A DNA stretch of 15,745 nt from UBA1444 sp964601085 (GTDB lineage: Bacteria; Bacillota; Negativicutes; UBA1444), in NCBI GenBank assembly GCA_964601085.1, contig CAZRLN010000063.1, positions 1-15,745 on the forward strand, given 5' to 3'. This document shows positions 1 to 7,859 of this stretch, one piece after another. The position numbers were made by a program, and so were the translations under genes. How positions within the stretch are numbered: position 1 is the stretch's first letter; each line of letters begins with the position of its first letter. The notes beneath the pieces are model-generated. The model saw nothing but the letters and a program-made list of their open reading frames with translations, searched no databases and had not been told where the DNA came from.

Positions 1-55
1 CGATCGTCCCGATATTTACGTGCGGCTTCGTCCTCTCAAACTTCTTCTTGGCCAT
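1..55 (-). CDS. tuf: Elongation factor Tu, N-terminal 18 codons (partial, runs off window)
   Basis: EF-Tu carries aminoacyl-tRNA to the ribosomal A site as a GTP complex. Only the first 18 codons are here, reading MAKKKFERTKPHVNIGTI, the typical EF-Tu start just before the P-loop GHVDHGKT. The ATG is at 53-55. An AAGGAGG ribosome binding site lies 10 nt upstream in the short gap after fusA. No terminator is visible between fusA and this gene, so it should be the last known member of the str operon transcript. A second tuf ends at the other edge of the window, so this genome has two copies. Confidence 0.95.
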   Translation of the reverse strand, partial: MAKKKFERTKPHVNIGTI

Positions 56-93
56 TTTTACCCGTCCTCCTTCATTAAATCAATATCAATTCT

Positions 94-2169
94 TTATCCC
101 TTAACTTTGGCCACGATGGCTTCGGAAATATTTCGCGGAACATCTTCATAATGGTCGAACTCCATGGAGTAATTTCCACGCCCCTGGGTTTTCGACCGCA
201 AATCCGTGGCGTACCCGAACATCTCCGCCAACGGAACAAACGCCCGGATCGACTGTGCATTCGCGCGGGACTCCATCCCTTCGATCCGACCCCGTCGGGA
301 GTTGATGTCGCCGATGACATCGCCCATGTACTCTTCGGGTACAATCACTTCCACTTTCATGTACGGTTCCAGTAGCACGGGATCGGCCTTGGCCACACCC
401 GCTTTAAACGCCATCGAGCCGGCAATTTTGAAAGCCATTTCAGAAGAGTCCACATCGTGGTACGAACCATCATACACGGTGGCCTTGATATCGACCATCG
501 GATACCCGGCGATCGGACCGTTTTGCATGGCTTCTTTCGCGCCCGCCTCGACCGGATTGATGTATTCGCGGGGAATTGAACCACCAACCGTTTTGTTTTC
601 AAAAACAAAACCCGAAGCCGGCACCAGGGGTTCCAATTCCAGCCAGCAATGGCCATATTGACCGCGGCCGCCGGACTGTCGGACAAACTTGCCTTCCGAC
701 TTGACTGTTTTGCGAATGGTTTCGCGGTAAGCGACCTGGGGACGTCCTACAGTGCAGTCCACTTTGAATTCGCGCAACAAGCGATCGACGATAATTTCCA
801 GGTGCAACTCGCCCATGCCTTCGATAATGGTCTGTCCGGTTTCCATGTCGGTGTGCATCCGAAAGGTCGGATCTTCATCCGCCAGACGCTGCAGCGCCAC
901 GCCCATTTTTTCCTGGTCCGCCTTCGTCTTCGGCTCGATCGCGATCGAAATGACCGGTTCGGGGAAAACCATCGACTCCAGAATCACCTGATCTTTATCA
1001 GTACATAGGGTATCGCCGGTAATTGTGTCCTTAAAGCCAACCGCCGCGGCGATATCACCGGTGTATACGACCTCAATGTCCTCCCGATGATTGGCATGCA
1101 TCTGCAAAATCCGGCCAATCCGTTCTTTTTTTCCTTTTGTCGAATTGTACACATAGGATCCGCTGGTCATCTGTCCGGAGTAAACCCGGAAGAACGTCAA
1201 TTTGCCGACATACGGATCCGCCATGATTTTAAAGGCCAACGCGGAAAAAGGCGCCGAATCATCGGCATTGCGGTATTCTTCGACCTGCGTATCCGGATTG
1301 ATCCCCTTAATCGGTGGAATGTCCGTTGGCGCCGGCAAATAATCGACAACCGCATCAAGAAGCGGCTGAACCCCCTTGTTCCGATACGAGGATCCACAAA
1401 ACACCGGTGTCATCTTACAGGCAATCGTCGCCAGACGAATCCCCTGCATGATTTCTTCTTTTGTCAATTCTTCGCCTTCGAGGTATTTCATCATCAGTTC
1501 ATCATCGCCTTCCGCCACGGCGTCCAGCAAATTCTGATGATACAGCTCAGCCTGCTCTTTCAACTCTTCCGGGATTTCCGCCATTTCGCTCGTCTTGCCC
1601 AAGTCGTCTTCATAGACAACGGCCTGCATATTGATCAGATCAATCATGCCTTTATACGTATCTTCCGAGCCGATCGGCAGTTGCACCGGGACCGCATTGG
1701 CGCCTAGGCGTTCCTTCATCATGTCGACGACACGATAAAAATCGGCGCCCATAATATCCATCTTGTTGACGTAAGCGATCCGCGGAACGCCATACTTATC
1801 AGCCTGGCGCCACACCGTTTCCGATTGCGGCTCAACGCCGCCCTTGGCGCAAAACACCGCTACCGCTCCATCAAGAACGCGTAACGAGCGTTCCACCTCA
1901 ACAGTAAAGTCCACGTGTCCTGGTGTATCAATAATGTTAATTCTATGCCCACGCCACTGGCATGTCGTCGCCGCCGAGGTAATAGTAATACCCCGTTCCT
2001 GCTCCTGCACCATCCAGTCCATCGTCGCCGCGCCGTCATGCACTTCACCCATCTTATGCACGCGGCCCGTGTAAAAGAGGATCCGTTCAGTCGTCGTAGT
2101 CTTACCGGCGTCAATGTGGGCCATAATTCCAATATTCCGGGTCTTAGCAAGCGGGAATTGTCTGGCCAC
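94..2169 (-). CDS. fusA: Elongation factor G (EF-G), 691 aa, GTG start
   Basis: EF-G is the GTPase that drives translocation and, with ribosome recycling factor, helps split ribosomes. The GTPase signatures are all present: P-loop AHIDAGKTT at residues 17-25, switch I RGITITSA at 59-66, DTPGH at 81-85 and NKMD at 135-138. Domains II to V follow at the usual length, with the domain IV block GGRGQYGHCWLELEP. The start is taken as the GTG at 2167-2169, giving VARQFPLAKTRN as in other EF-Gs. An AGGAG lies 8 nt before that GTG, while the upstream in-frame ATG (2173-2175) is only 2 nt from the same AGGAG and would be poorly placed. It follows rpsG by 38 nt and precedes tuf by 38 nt. It looks like canonical EF-G1 rather than a paralogue. 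Confidence 0.97.
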   Translation of the reverse strand: MARQFPLAKTRNIGIMAHIDAGKTTTTERILFYTGRVHKMGEVHDGAATMDWMVQEQERGITITSAATTCQWRGHRINIIDTPGHVDFTVEVERSLRVLDGAVAVFCAKGGVEPQSETVWRQADKYGVPRIAYVNKMDIMGADFYRVVDMMKERLGANAVPVQLPIGSEDTYKGMIDLINMQAVVYEDDLGKTSEMAEIPEELKEQAELYHQNLLDAVAEGDDELMMKYLEGEELTKEEIMQGIRLATIACKMTPVFCGSSYRNKGVQPLLDAVVDYLPAPTDIPPIKGINPDTQVEEYRNADDSAPFSALAFKIMADPYVGKLTFFRVYSGQMTSGSYVYNSTKGKKERIGRILQMHANHREDIEVVYTGDIAAAVGFKDTITGDTLCTDKDQVILESMVFPEPVISIAIEPKTKADQEKMGVALQRLADEDPTFRMHTDMETGQTIIEGMGELHLEIIVDRLLREFKVDCTVGRPQVAYRETIRKTVKSEGKFVRQSGGRGQYGHCWLELEPLVPASGFVFENKTVGGSIPREYINPVEAGAKEAMQNGPIAGYPMVDIKATVYDGSYHDVDSSEMAFKIAGSMAFKAGVAKADPVLLEPYMKVEVIVPEEYMGDVIGDINSRRGRIEGMESRANAQSIRAFVPLAEMFGYATDLRSKTQGRGNYSMEFDHYEDVPRNISEAIVAKVKG

Positions 2170-2177
2170 AATCATCA

Positions 2178-2182
2178 CTCCT
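2178..2182 (-). promoter_or_regulatory. Ribosome binding site that fixes the GTG start of fusA
   Basis: AGGAG read on the minus strand, followed by an 8-nt spacer and GTG. The spacing favours the GTG at 2167-2169 over the overlapping GTG and ATG at 2173-2178. Confidence 0.7.
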
Positions 2183-2207
2183 ACGTTCTACGTATCTTAT
2201 TAAAATA

Positions 2208-2678
2208 TTACCAGCGATAATGCGCAAAAGCTTTGTTCGCTTCCGCCATTTTATGGGTATCGTCACGTTTTTTCACCGCGCCGCCCGTGTTGTTGGAAGC
2301 ATCCAGCAGCTCCGCAGCCAACCGTTCATGCATGGTTTTTTCGCTTCGGTTCCGCGCTTGGTTGACCAACCAACGAACACCCAACGAAAAGCGACGGTCT
2401 GGACGGACCTCAACCGGAACCTGATAGTTTGCGCCACCGACCCGGCGCGCCCTTACTTCCAAAACCGGCATTACATTCTTCAGAGCGGTTTCGAAAAGCT
2501 CCAGGGCGTCTTTGCCCGTTTTAGCGGCCATGGCTTCAAACGCCGCATATACAATGCCCTGCGCGACGCTTTTTTTGCCGCTGAGCATGATTTTGTTGAT
2601 GAAACGGGTTACCGTTTTCGAATTGTATACGGGATCCGGCAAAACATCCCGTTTGGGAACTGCGCCTTTTCTCGGCAT
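2208..2678 (-). CDS. rpsG: 30S ribosomal protein S7, 156 aa
   Basis: S7 is a primary 16S rRNA binding protein that nucleates assembly of the 30S head and lies near the E-site tRNA. The protein begins MPRKGAVPKRDVLPDPVYNS and contains the conserved block RARRVGGANYQVPVEVRPDRR and the HKMAEANKAFAHYRW end. At 156 residues it has the normal bacterial length. An AAGGAGGG site lies 6 nt before the ATG. Only 12 nt separate it from rpsL, so the pair is probably translationally coupled. That gap is too short for the structured S7 operator known between these genes in E. coli, so any S7 autoregulation must work differently here. Confidence 0.97.
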   Translation of the reverse strand: MPRKGAVPKRDVLPDPVYNSKTVTRFINKIMLSGKKSVAQGIVYAAFEAMAAKTGKDALELFETALKNVMPVLEVRARRVGGANYQVPVEVRPDRRFSLGVRWLVNQARNRSEKTMHERLAAELLDASNNTGGAVKKRDDTHKMAEANKAFAHYRW

Positions 2679-2690
2679 GAAAAACCCTCC

Positions 2691-3077
2691 TTATTTCTTT
2701 CCAGTCGTCTTTCCACGCTTGGCGCCGTACTTCGAACGCGACTGATTGCGTTTTGCAACGCCGGCCGTATCGAGAGCACCACGGATAATGTGATAGCGAA
2801 CACCTGGCAAGTCCTTTACACGACCACCCCGGATCAAAACAACGGAGTGCTCCTGAAGATTATGCCCAATGCCCGGAATGTAAGAAGTTACCTCGATGCC
2901 ATTGGTCAAACGGACACGTGCCACTTTGCGCAATGCAGAGTTCGGTTTTTTCGGGGTCGTTGTGTAAACCCTCGTGCAAACACCACGCTTTTGCGGGCAC
3001 TCTTTCAATGCCGGCGCAGTGGATTTTTTCTCCAACTCTTCCCTGCCTTGACGCACTAACTGATTAATTGTCGGCAT
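2691..3077 (-). CDS. rpsL: 30S ribosomal protein S12, 128 aa
   Basis: S12 sits at the decoding centre and influences accuracy. The family core is intact: CPQKRGVCTRVYTTTPKKPN at about residues 27-46, then SALRKVARVRLTNG, GHNLQEHSVVLIRGGRVKDL and PGVRYH. Lys43 and Lys88, the classic streptomycin-resistance positions, are both lysine, so the gene looks wild type for that drug. The ATG at 3075-3077 (MPTINQLVRQ) is chosen because an AAGGAGGT lies 6 nt upstream. An in-frame GTG two codons earlier overlaps that site and is unlikely. It follows the L7Ae-family gene by 54 nt and precedes rpsG by 12 nt. Confidence 0.97.
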   Translation of the reverse strand: MPTINQLVRQGREELEKKSTAPALKECPQKRGVCTRVYTTTPKKPNSALRKVARVRLTNGIEVTSYIPGIGHNLQEHSVVLIRGGRVKDLPGVRYHIIRGALDTAGVAKRNQSRSKYGAKRGKTTGKK

Positions 3078-3131
3078 TTCCACACCTCCTTATAGATAAA
3101 TTCCTCAAGATTGCATTGCTGCAAACTATAG

Positions 3132-3383
3132 CTATTTCAAGATCGCGACCGCGGCGGCGCCGACGTCAATCCCGCAGGCCGATCCCAGTTCTTCCATCGT
3201 AAAACCTTCAACAACGGAAACTGCTTGATCTTTACATGCCTGCTGCAACGGCAAAATCACACGAGTATCCGCATTTTCAGCCAAGTACACCTTCAATGCG
3301 TTGCCCTTTTCTACCGCTTTTAAGCTTTGTTTGATGCCGATTACCTTGGAAACTTTCTTGAAATTTAGAGTATCAGCGGCCAT
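3132..3383 (-). CDS. rplGB: L7Ae/L30e-family RNA-binding protein (YbxF/RplGB-like), 83 aa
   Basis: This is a small one-domain protein of the L7Ae/L30e/Gadd45 fold. Its Bacillus homologues in the same position (YbxF) bind kink-turn RNA, but the cellular role is not well settled. The family signature is visible: GIKQSLKAVEKGNALKVYLA at about residues 16-35 with the loop ENAD after it, and a hydrophobic C-terminal half ending GIDVGAAAVAIL. The start is the ATG at 3381-3383 (MAADTLNF). A GGAGGAG lies 8 nt upstream, while an earlier in-frame GTG is fused to that site. The length of 83 residues matches YbxF (about 82). It is the first gene after the promoter at 3413-3442 and leads the S12-S7-EF-G-EF-Tu operon. 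The symbol is given by synteny and family. Confidence 0.88.
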   Translation of the reverse strand: MAADTLNFKKVSKVIGIKQSLKAVEKGNALKVYLAENADTRVILPLQQACKDQAVSVVEGFTMEELGSACGIDVGAAAVAILK

Positions 3384-3412
3384 TAGCCACACTCCTCCAT
3401 AGGCGCTTTATC

Positions 3413-3442
3413 ATTCTATCATCCACTAAGCCGTCGTGTCAA
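3413..3442 (-). promoter_or_regulatory. Sigma-A-type promoter of the L7Ae-rpsL-rpsG-fusA-tuf operon
   Basis: Reading the minus strand, a perfect -35 TTGACA (3437-3442) is followed by an 18-nt spacer and a -10 TAGAAT (3413-3418, 5 of 6 consensus). It sits between the rpoC terminator and the L7Ae-family gene. The 5' untranslated region is predicted to be only about 20-25 nt, so no long riboregulatory leader is possible from this start. Prediction from sequence only. Confidence 0.8.
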
Positions 3443-3497
3443 CGGGTATTTTCATTGATTTTTTATGTCCACGGTTCCACGAGTATCATTGGGGGTG

Positions 3498-3531
3498 AAA
3501 AAAGGAGAAACCGCCATTTGACGGTTTCTCC
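3498..3531 (-). terminator. Intrinsic terminator after rpoC
   Basis: On the minus strand a perfect 10-bp stem (GGAGAAACCG with CGGTTTCTCC, 504-513 and 522-531 of the 3000s) with an 8-nt loop is followed at once by six T residues. It begins 8 nt after the rpoC stop codon and separates rpoBC from the str operon. Confidence 0.92.
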
Positions 3532-3538
3532 CACGCAT

Positions 3539-6500
3539 TTAACAAGTTTCTGTTGGGCTGGCGGGAGTGTTTGCCTTCTTGAGGGAAATATTGCGATAAC
3601 GGTTCATGCCAGTTCCCGCTGGAATCAATTTGCCGATGATGACGTTCTCCTTCAATCCGAGCAATGGATCGACTTTCCCCTTAATTGCGGCATCGGTAAG
3701 AACACGGGTCGTTTCCTGGAAGGAGGCCGCCGACAGGAAGGAATCTGTGGCCAATGATGCTTTTGTGATTCCAAGCAGGATCGGGCGGGCAACCGCCGGT
3801 TCTCCATCGTTTTCCAACGCCTTGAGGTTTTCGGCCTCGAAAGAATTGATATCGATGTATTCGCCCGGCAAAAATTCGGTGTCGCCCGGTTCCTCCACTT
3901 TCACCTTGTGAAGCATCTGACGAACCATGACTTCGATATGTTTGTCGTTGATTTCAACGCCTTGCTCTTTATATACCTTTTGAACTTCGCTCACAATATA
4001 CCGGTGAGTATCGCGTAGCCCCCGAATCCGCAAAATGTCGTGCGGATTGAGCGGACCATCGGTCAGGCGATCGCCTGGCTCGACCTGCTGGCCTTCGCGA
4101 ACCAAAGTCCGCGAACCATAAGGAATCGGATAAACACGTTCTTCACCGGAAGCGGAGGTCACAACCGCCCGACGAGCCCCTTTCGTTTCACGCAATTCCA
4201 CACGCCCGTCAATTTCGGTCAAAATCGCCGGATGCTTGGGTTTGCGCGCTTCAAAGAGTTCTTCGACACGCGGCAGACCGGAAGTGATATCCCCGCCGGA
4301 AGCCTGTCCGCCGGTTGATGCCACGCCACCGGTATGGAACGTACGCATGGTCAACTGGGTACCCGGTTCGCCAATCGACTGGGCGGCGATTATTCCTACC
4401 GCTTCGCCGACATCCACAATTCGGCCGGTAGCCAAATTGCGGGCATAGCATTTGACGCAAACGCCATATTTGCATTTGCAGGTCAGAACGGAACGGATCA
4501 GGACTCTTGATCGAACGGCGGCTACCCGATCCACTAGATCTTCTGTGATCTCTTCATTGATCCGGACAATCAAGTCGCCTGTCTTGGGATCGACGATATC
4601 TTCGGCGGCAATACGACCGACAATACGATCCCGCAGTTTTTCAATCACGTTGCTGCAAATATGGACAACTCCGGCATTCCCGCGCATCGTCCAAAGCATA
4701 GTCAAATGTTTGTGATTGGTTTCATCCAGCAAATCGCCGACGCGGAGAAGGCTTTCCCCGTTTTCATTTAGTACCAGCTCCGCCGATTTTCTTCCCGCCA
4801 GGTCTATGTTCAGAATTCTGACTTCGTCCTGAACTGCGGCAATTTCAGCGATTTTTTCGGTGGTAAGCGTATCGCCGGGATTCACGATGGCTTTTTTGGT
4901 ATTTGGATCGCGGATCTCTTCCGCTACGATCTGTTGCAGGGCGCGATGCCTCAAATCGGAGGATTTCAGCGATATTACCTTGGTCAGCGGCTCTTTCACG
5001 GCTTCTTCCAGGATCGCTTCCGCATCAATTCCCTTCAGGCTGTTCTTCCGGATATTGATGTCACCGAGCACGTCTGAATTTAACAGAAGTTCGACATGCT
5101 CTTCCTGAATCTGCGTTCCCGCAGTCAGAATGCTGGCGCCGGCTGGATCGACCACGTCGTCCTCAAGATTACGGTTCAACATTTCACGGAGCATGATATC
5201 GCGCAAATTATCGCGGATCTGCTGCCGAGAAAGTGTCAAAGGAACCAGTTCCGGCACATTGATTTCCAAAACCTGTTCTTCCAGCAATCGATCGAATCCT
5301 GCAGCATCAAGCACAGAGCCCGCAGTCAGAATAATCTCGCCGGTTGCGCTGCTGATGGCATCCTCTGCCAGTTGTTTTCCATACAAATCCATTTTGGCGC
5401 GGGCAAGGGCAATTTCATGCGCCGCCTGCATCTTATCCACTTCGCGCGAGATATTGAATTTAAGAACATCGCAATCATCTTCACGCACGATCAGATCCTG
5501 GGCCACATCGACCAAGCGGCGGGTCAGGTAACCCGAGTCGGCGGTCCGCAGCGCGGTATCAGCCAGCCCTTTTCGGGCGCCATGCGTGGAAATGAAGTAT
5601 TCGAGAACCGTCAGGCCTTCACGGAAGTTCGCCTTAATCGGCAGGTCAATGATCCGACCGGACGGATCCGACATCAGTCCGCGCATGCCGGCCAGCTGAC
5701 GGATCTGCTGCACATTGCCGCGGGCGCCGGATGTTGCCATCATGTAAACCGGATTCAGGCGGTCCAACGATTTCATCAACGAATCCGTGACATCATCTGT
5801 CGCCTTCTTCCACAGGTCGACTACTTTGATGTAACGCTCGTCGCCCGTCAACAGGCCGTTGCGGTAATGATTGTTGATTTTTTCAACCTGTGCATCGGTC
5901 GTATCAATGATGACTTTCTTCTGTTTGGGAATCTTGATATCGGAAACGGCAATCGTTATCCCGGCGCGGGTAGCATACGTGAAGCCGAGTTTTTTGATTT
6001 TGTCCAGGACATTGGCTGTTTGGGCATTGCCGAACCGGCGGTAGCACTCCGCTACCAATTTTCCCAGTTCCTTTTTGTCCATCAAACGCCCCAGGTCCGT
6101 CCCATTCGCGCTATACTGTTTGAGTTCTTCCGGCAACGCTTCGTTAAAGATATAACGGCCCAACGATGTCGTAACCAAACCGTGTTCAGGAATCCGGATC
6201 CGGATTTTCTCGTGTAGAGTGATAAATCCGAAGTGATAAGCCTGCAACGCTTCATCGCCACCGGAAAATGCCCGCGGCGGCAGCCCTTCCTTCTGCAAAC
6301 GCTCGCTTTCCACCGATTCGCGTTCAATGGTCAGGTAATACGACCCCAAAACCATATCCTGCGTCGGGGAGGCAACCGGGCGGCCATCTTTGGTCGACAG
6401 AATGTTATGCGCGCTCAGCATCAGCACCCGGGCTTCCGATTGCGCTTCGGCGGAAAGCGGTACGTGAACCGCCATCTGGTCGCCGTCAAAGTCGGCATTG

Positions 6501-7837
6501 TATGCTGTGCAAACCAGCGGATGGATTTTAATGGCCCGTCCTTCCGACAACACCGGCTCAAACGCCTGAATGCCGAGGCGGTGAAGTGTCGGGGCGCGGT
6601 TCAACAGAACCGGATGCTCGCGAATGACTTCTTCGAGCACATCCCAAACTTCGGGACGCATGCGCTCGACCATCCGCTTTGCGCTTTTGATGTTGTGGGC
6701 ATGTCCAGCGTTGACCAGTTTCTTCATCACAAACGGCTTGAACAATTCCAACGCCATTTCTTTCGGCAAACCGCACTGGTGAAGTTTTAACTCCGGTCCG
6801 ACCACGATAACCGAACGTCCGGAATAATCAACGCGCTTGCCCAGCAGATTCTGACGGAAGCGACCCTGTTTTCCCTTGAGCATGTCGCTCAAGGATTTTA
6901 AGGGGCGATTTCCCGGGCCGGTTACCGGACGGCCGCGACGACCATTGTCGATCAGCGCGTCCACAGCTTCCTGCAGCATCCGTTTTTCATTGCGAACGAT
7001 AATATCCGGCGCTTTCAGCTCGAGCAACCGTTTCAGTCGGTTGTTCCGGTTGATGACTCGGCGATACAGGTCGTTCAGATCGGAGGTCGCAAAACGACCG
7101 CCGTCCAATTGCACCATCGGCCGCAGTTCAGGCGGGATGACCGGAACAACGTCCATTATCATCCAGTGAGGCTTGTTGCCTGATTTACGGAACGCTTCCA
7201 CGACTTCCAGTCGGCGGATGGCGCGAATACGGCGCTGTCCACTGACTTCCTTGAGTTCCTGCCGCAAGTCCTTGCTCATTTTCTCAAGGTCTAATTCTTC
7301 CAGCAATTTTTTGATCGCTTCGGCGCCCATGCCGACTTCGAAGTGGGAACCATATTTTTCATAATAATCTCGGTATTCTTTTTCCGACAAGAGCTGGCGG
7401 CGCATCAGCGGCGTATCTTTGGGATCCAAAACGATATAGGAGGCGAAATACAGGACTTTCTCCAACGCACGGGGAGAAATGTCCAGAATCAATCCCATCC
7501 GGCTGGGAATCCCTTTGAAATACCAAATGTGGGACACCGGCGCAGCCAGTTCGATGTGCCCCATCCGATCACGGCGCACTTTCGATTTTGTGACTTCGAC
7601 GCCGCAACGGTCGCAAATCACGCCCTTATGGCGAATCCGTTTGTACTTTCCGCAATGGCACTCCCAATCCCGCGTTGGTCCAAAGATTCTTTCACAGAAC
7701 AATCCGTCGCGTTCCGGTTTCAGTGTCCGGTAGTTGATGGTTTCCGGCTTCTTAACTTCACCATGGGACCAACTCATGATTTGTTCGGGAGAAGCCAAGC
7801 CAATCCGCATTGAATCAAAAGTATTCACATCTTGCAA
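3539..7837 (-). CDS. rpoC: RNA polymerase subunit beta', 1432 aa, with a repeat-built insert
   Basis: Beta' forms half of the RNA polymerase active-site cleft. Zinc-binding domain 1 has C60, C62, C75 and C78. The catalytic Mg loop NADFDGDQ has D449, D451 and D453. The bridge-helix region follows THGARKGLADTAL, and the trigger loop is intact (QLTMRTFHTGGVA) and passes straight into SGGDITSGLPRVEELFEAR, so the E. coli-type trigger-loop insert SI3 is absent. The TTG start (7835-7837) gives M-x-DVNTFDSMRIGLASP as in other Bacillota, with AGAGGGGAG 10 nt upstream; the next in-frame GTG is 19 nt from that site. Zinc-binding domain 2 uses C789 and C1120, C1127, C1130. In E. coli the first two are 74 residues apart; here 331, an insert of about 257 residues. 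The usual Bacillota length is about 1200. It follows rpoB by 22 nt. Confidence 0.97.
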   Translation of the reverse strand: MQDVNTFDSMRIGLASPEQIMSWSHGEVKKPETINYRTLKPERDGLFCERIFGPTRDWECHCGKYKRIRHKGVICDRCGVEVTKSKVRRDRMGHIELAAPVSHIWYFKGIPSRMGLILDISPRALEKVLYFASYIVLDPKDTPLMRRQLLSEKEYRDYYEKYGSHFEVGMGAEAIKKLLEELDLEKMSKDLRQELKEVSGQRRIRAIRRLEVVEAFRKSGNKPHWMIMDVVPVIPPELRPMVQLDGGRFATSDLNDLYRRVINRNNRLKRLLELKAPDIIVRNEKRMLQEAVDALIDNGRRGRPVTGPGNRPLKSLSDMLKGKQGRFRQNLLGKRVDYSGRSVIVVGPELKLHQCGLPKEMALELFKPFVMKKLVNAGHAHNIKSAKRMVERMRPEVWDVLEEVIREHPVLLNRAPTLHRLGIQAFEPVLSEGRAIKIHPLVCTAYNADFDGDQMAVHVPLSAEAQSEARVLMLSAHNILSTKDGRPVASPTQDMVLGSYYLTIERESVESERLQKEGLPPRAFSGGDEALQAYHFGFITLHEKIRIRIPEHGLVTTSLGRYIFNEALPEELKQYSANGTDLGRLMDKKELGKLVAECYRRFGNAQTANVLDKIKKLGFTYATRAGITIAVSDIKIPKQKKVIIDTTDAQVEKINNHYRNGLLTGDERYIKVVDLWKKATDDVTDSLMKSLDRLNPVYMMATSGARGNVQQIRQLAGMRGLMSDPSGRIIDLPIKANFREGLTVLEYFISTHGARKGLADTALRTADSGYLTRRLVDVAQDLIVREDDCDVLKFNISREVDKMQAAHEIALARAKMDLYGKQLAEDAISSATGEIILTAGSVLDAAGFDRLLEEQVLEINVPELVPLTLSRQQIRDNLRDIMLREMLNRNLEDDVVDPAGASILTAGTQIQEEHVELLLNSDVLGDINIRKNSLKGIDAEAILEEAVKEPLTKVISLKSSDLRHRALQQIVAEEIRDPNTKKAIVNPGDTLTTEKIAEIAAVQDEVRILNIDLAGRKSAELVLNENGESLLRVGDLLDETNHKHLTMLWTMRGNAGVVHICSNVIEKLRDRIVGRIAAEDIVDPKTGDLIVRINEEITEDLVDRVAAVRSRVLIRSVLTCKCKYGVCVKCYARNLATGRIVDVGEAVGIIAAQSIGEPGTQLTMRTFHTGGVASTGGQASGGDITSGLPRVEELFEARKPKHPAILTEIDGRVELRETKGARRAVVTSASGEERVYPIPYGSRTLVREGQQVEPGDRLTDGPLNPHDILRIRGLRDTHRYIVSEVQKVYKEQGVEINDKHIEVMVRQMLHKVKVEEPGDTEFLPGEYIDINSFEAENLKALENDGEPAVARPILLGITKASLATDSFLSAASFQETTRVLTDAAIKGKVDPLLGLKENVIIGKLIPAGTGMNRYRNISLKKANTPASPTETC
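4478..5392 (-). repeat. Tandem protein-module repeats inside beta' (4-5 copies)
   Basis: Five stretches of RpoC resemble each other and the single conserved module that precedes the last three cysteines of zinc-binding domain 2 in other bacteria. Copies lie at residues 816-865, 883-933, 962-1012, 1020-1062 (incomplete) and 1067-1120 (the ancestral, C-terminal one). Shared pattern: a hydrophobic start, A/L-E-(D/E)-x-(I/V)-x-(D/S)-(P/A)-x-(T/A)-(G/K), two or three hydrophobic residues, a G or N turn, an acidic helix, then a short strand such as EVRILNI or RVLIRSV. Copies 3 and 5 are the closest (LRHR/LRDR, IVAEEIRDPNT / IAAEDIVDPKT). The DNA has diverged, so this is not an assembly artefact. 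The fold is not known to me for certain. Confidence 0.72.
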
Positions 7838-7847
7838 GATTCTATCG

Positions 7848-7856
7848 CTCCCCTCT
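7848..7856 (-). promoter_or_regulatory. Ribosome binding site that fixes the TTG start of rpoC
   Basis: AGAGGGGAG on the minus strand lies in the 22-nt gap after rpoB, 10 nt before the TTG at 7835-7837. The alternative GTG start at 7826-7828 would be 19 nt away. Confidence 0.65.
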
Positions 7857-7859
7857 TAC

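Noticed and set aside
1087..1707. 206-codon plus-strand frame opposite fusA
   Set aside because: Shadow of EF-G in the reverse frame; composition rich in R/H/F/I as expected for such shadows.
2220..3059. 279-codon plus-strand frame across rpsG and rpsL
   Set aside because: Covers two highly conserved ribosomal genes on the opposite strand; translation resembles no family and its long open length comes from codon bias.
4478..5470. Possibility that the RpoC insert is an intein, frameshift or assembly duplication
   Set aside because: No intein splice motifs (no N-terminal Cys/Ser block with a C-terminal HN junction), the frame is open throughout, and the repeats differ strongly at DNA level.
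5096..6217. 373-codon open frame on the plus strand inside rpoC
   Set aside because: Antisense shadow of a conserved, GC-moderate gene: no ribosome binding site, arginine/histidine/phenylalanine-rich translation without recognisable domain, and lies wholly over beta' coding sequence.
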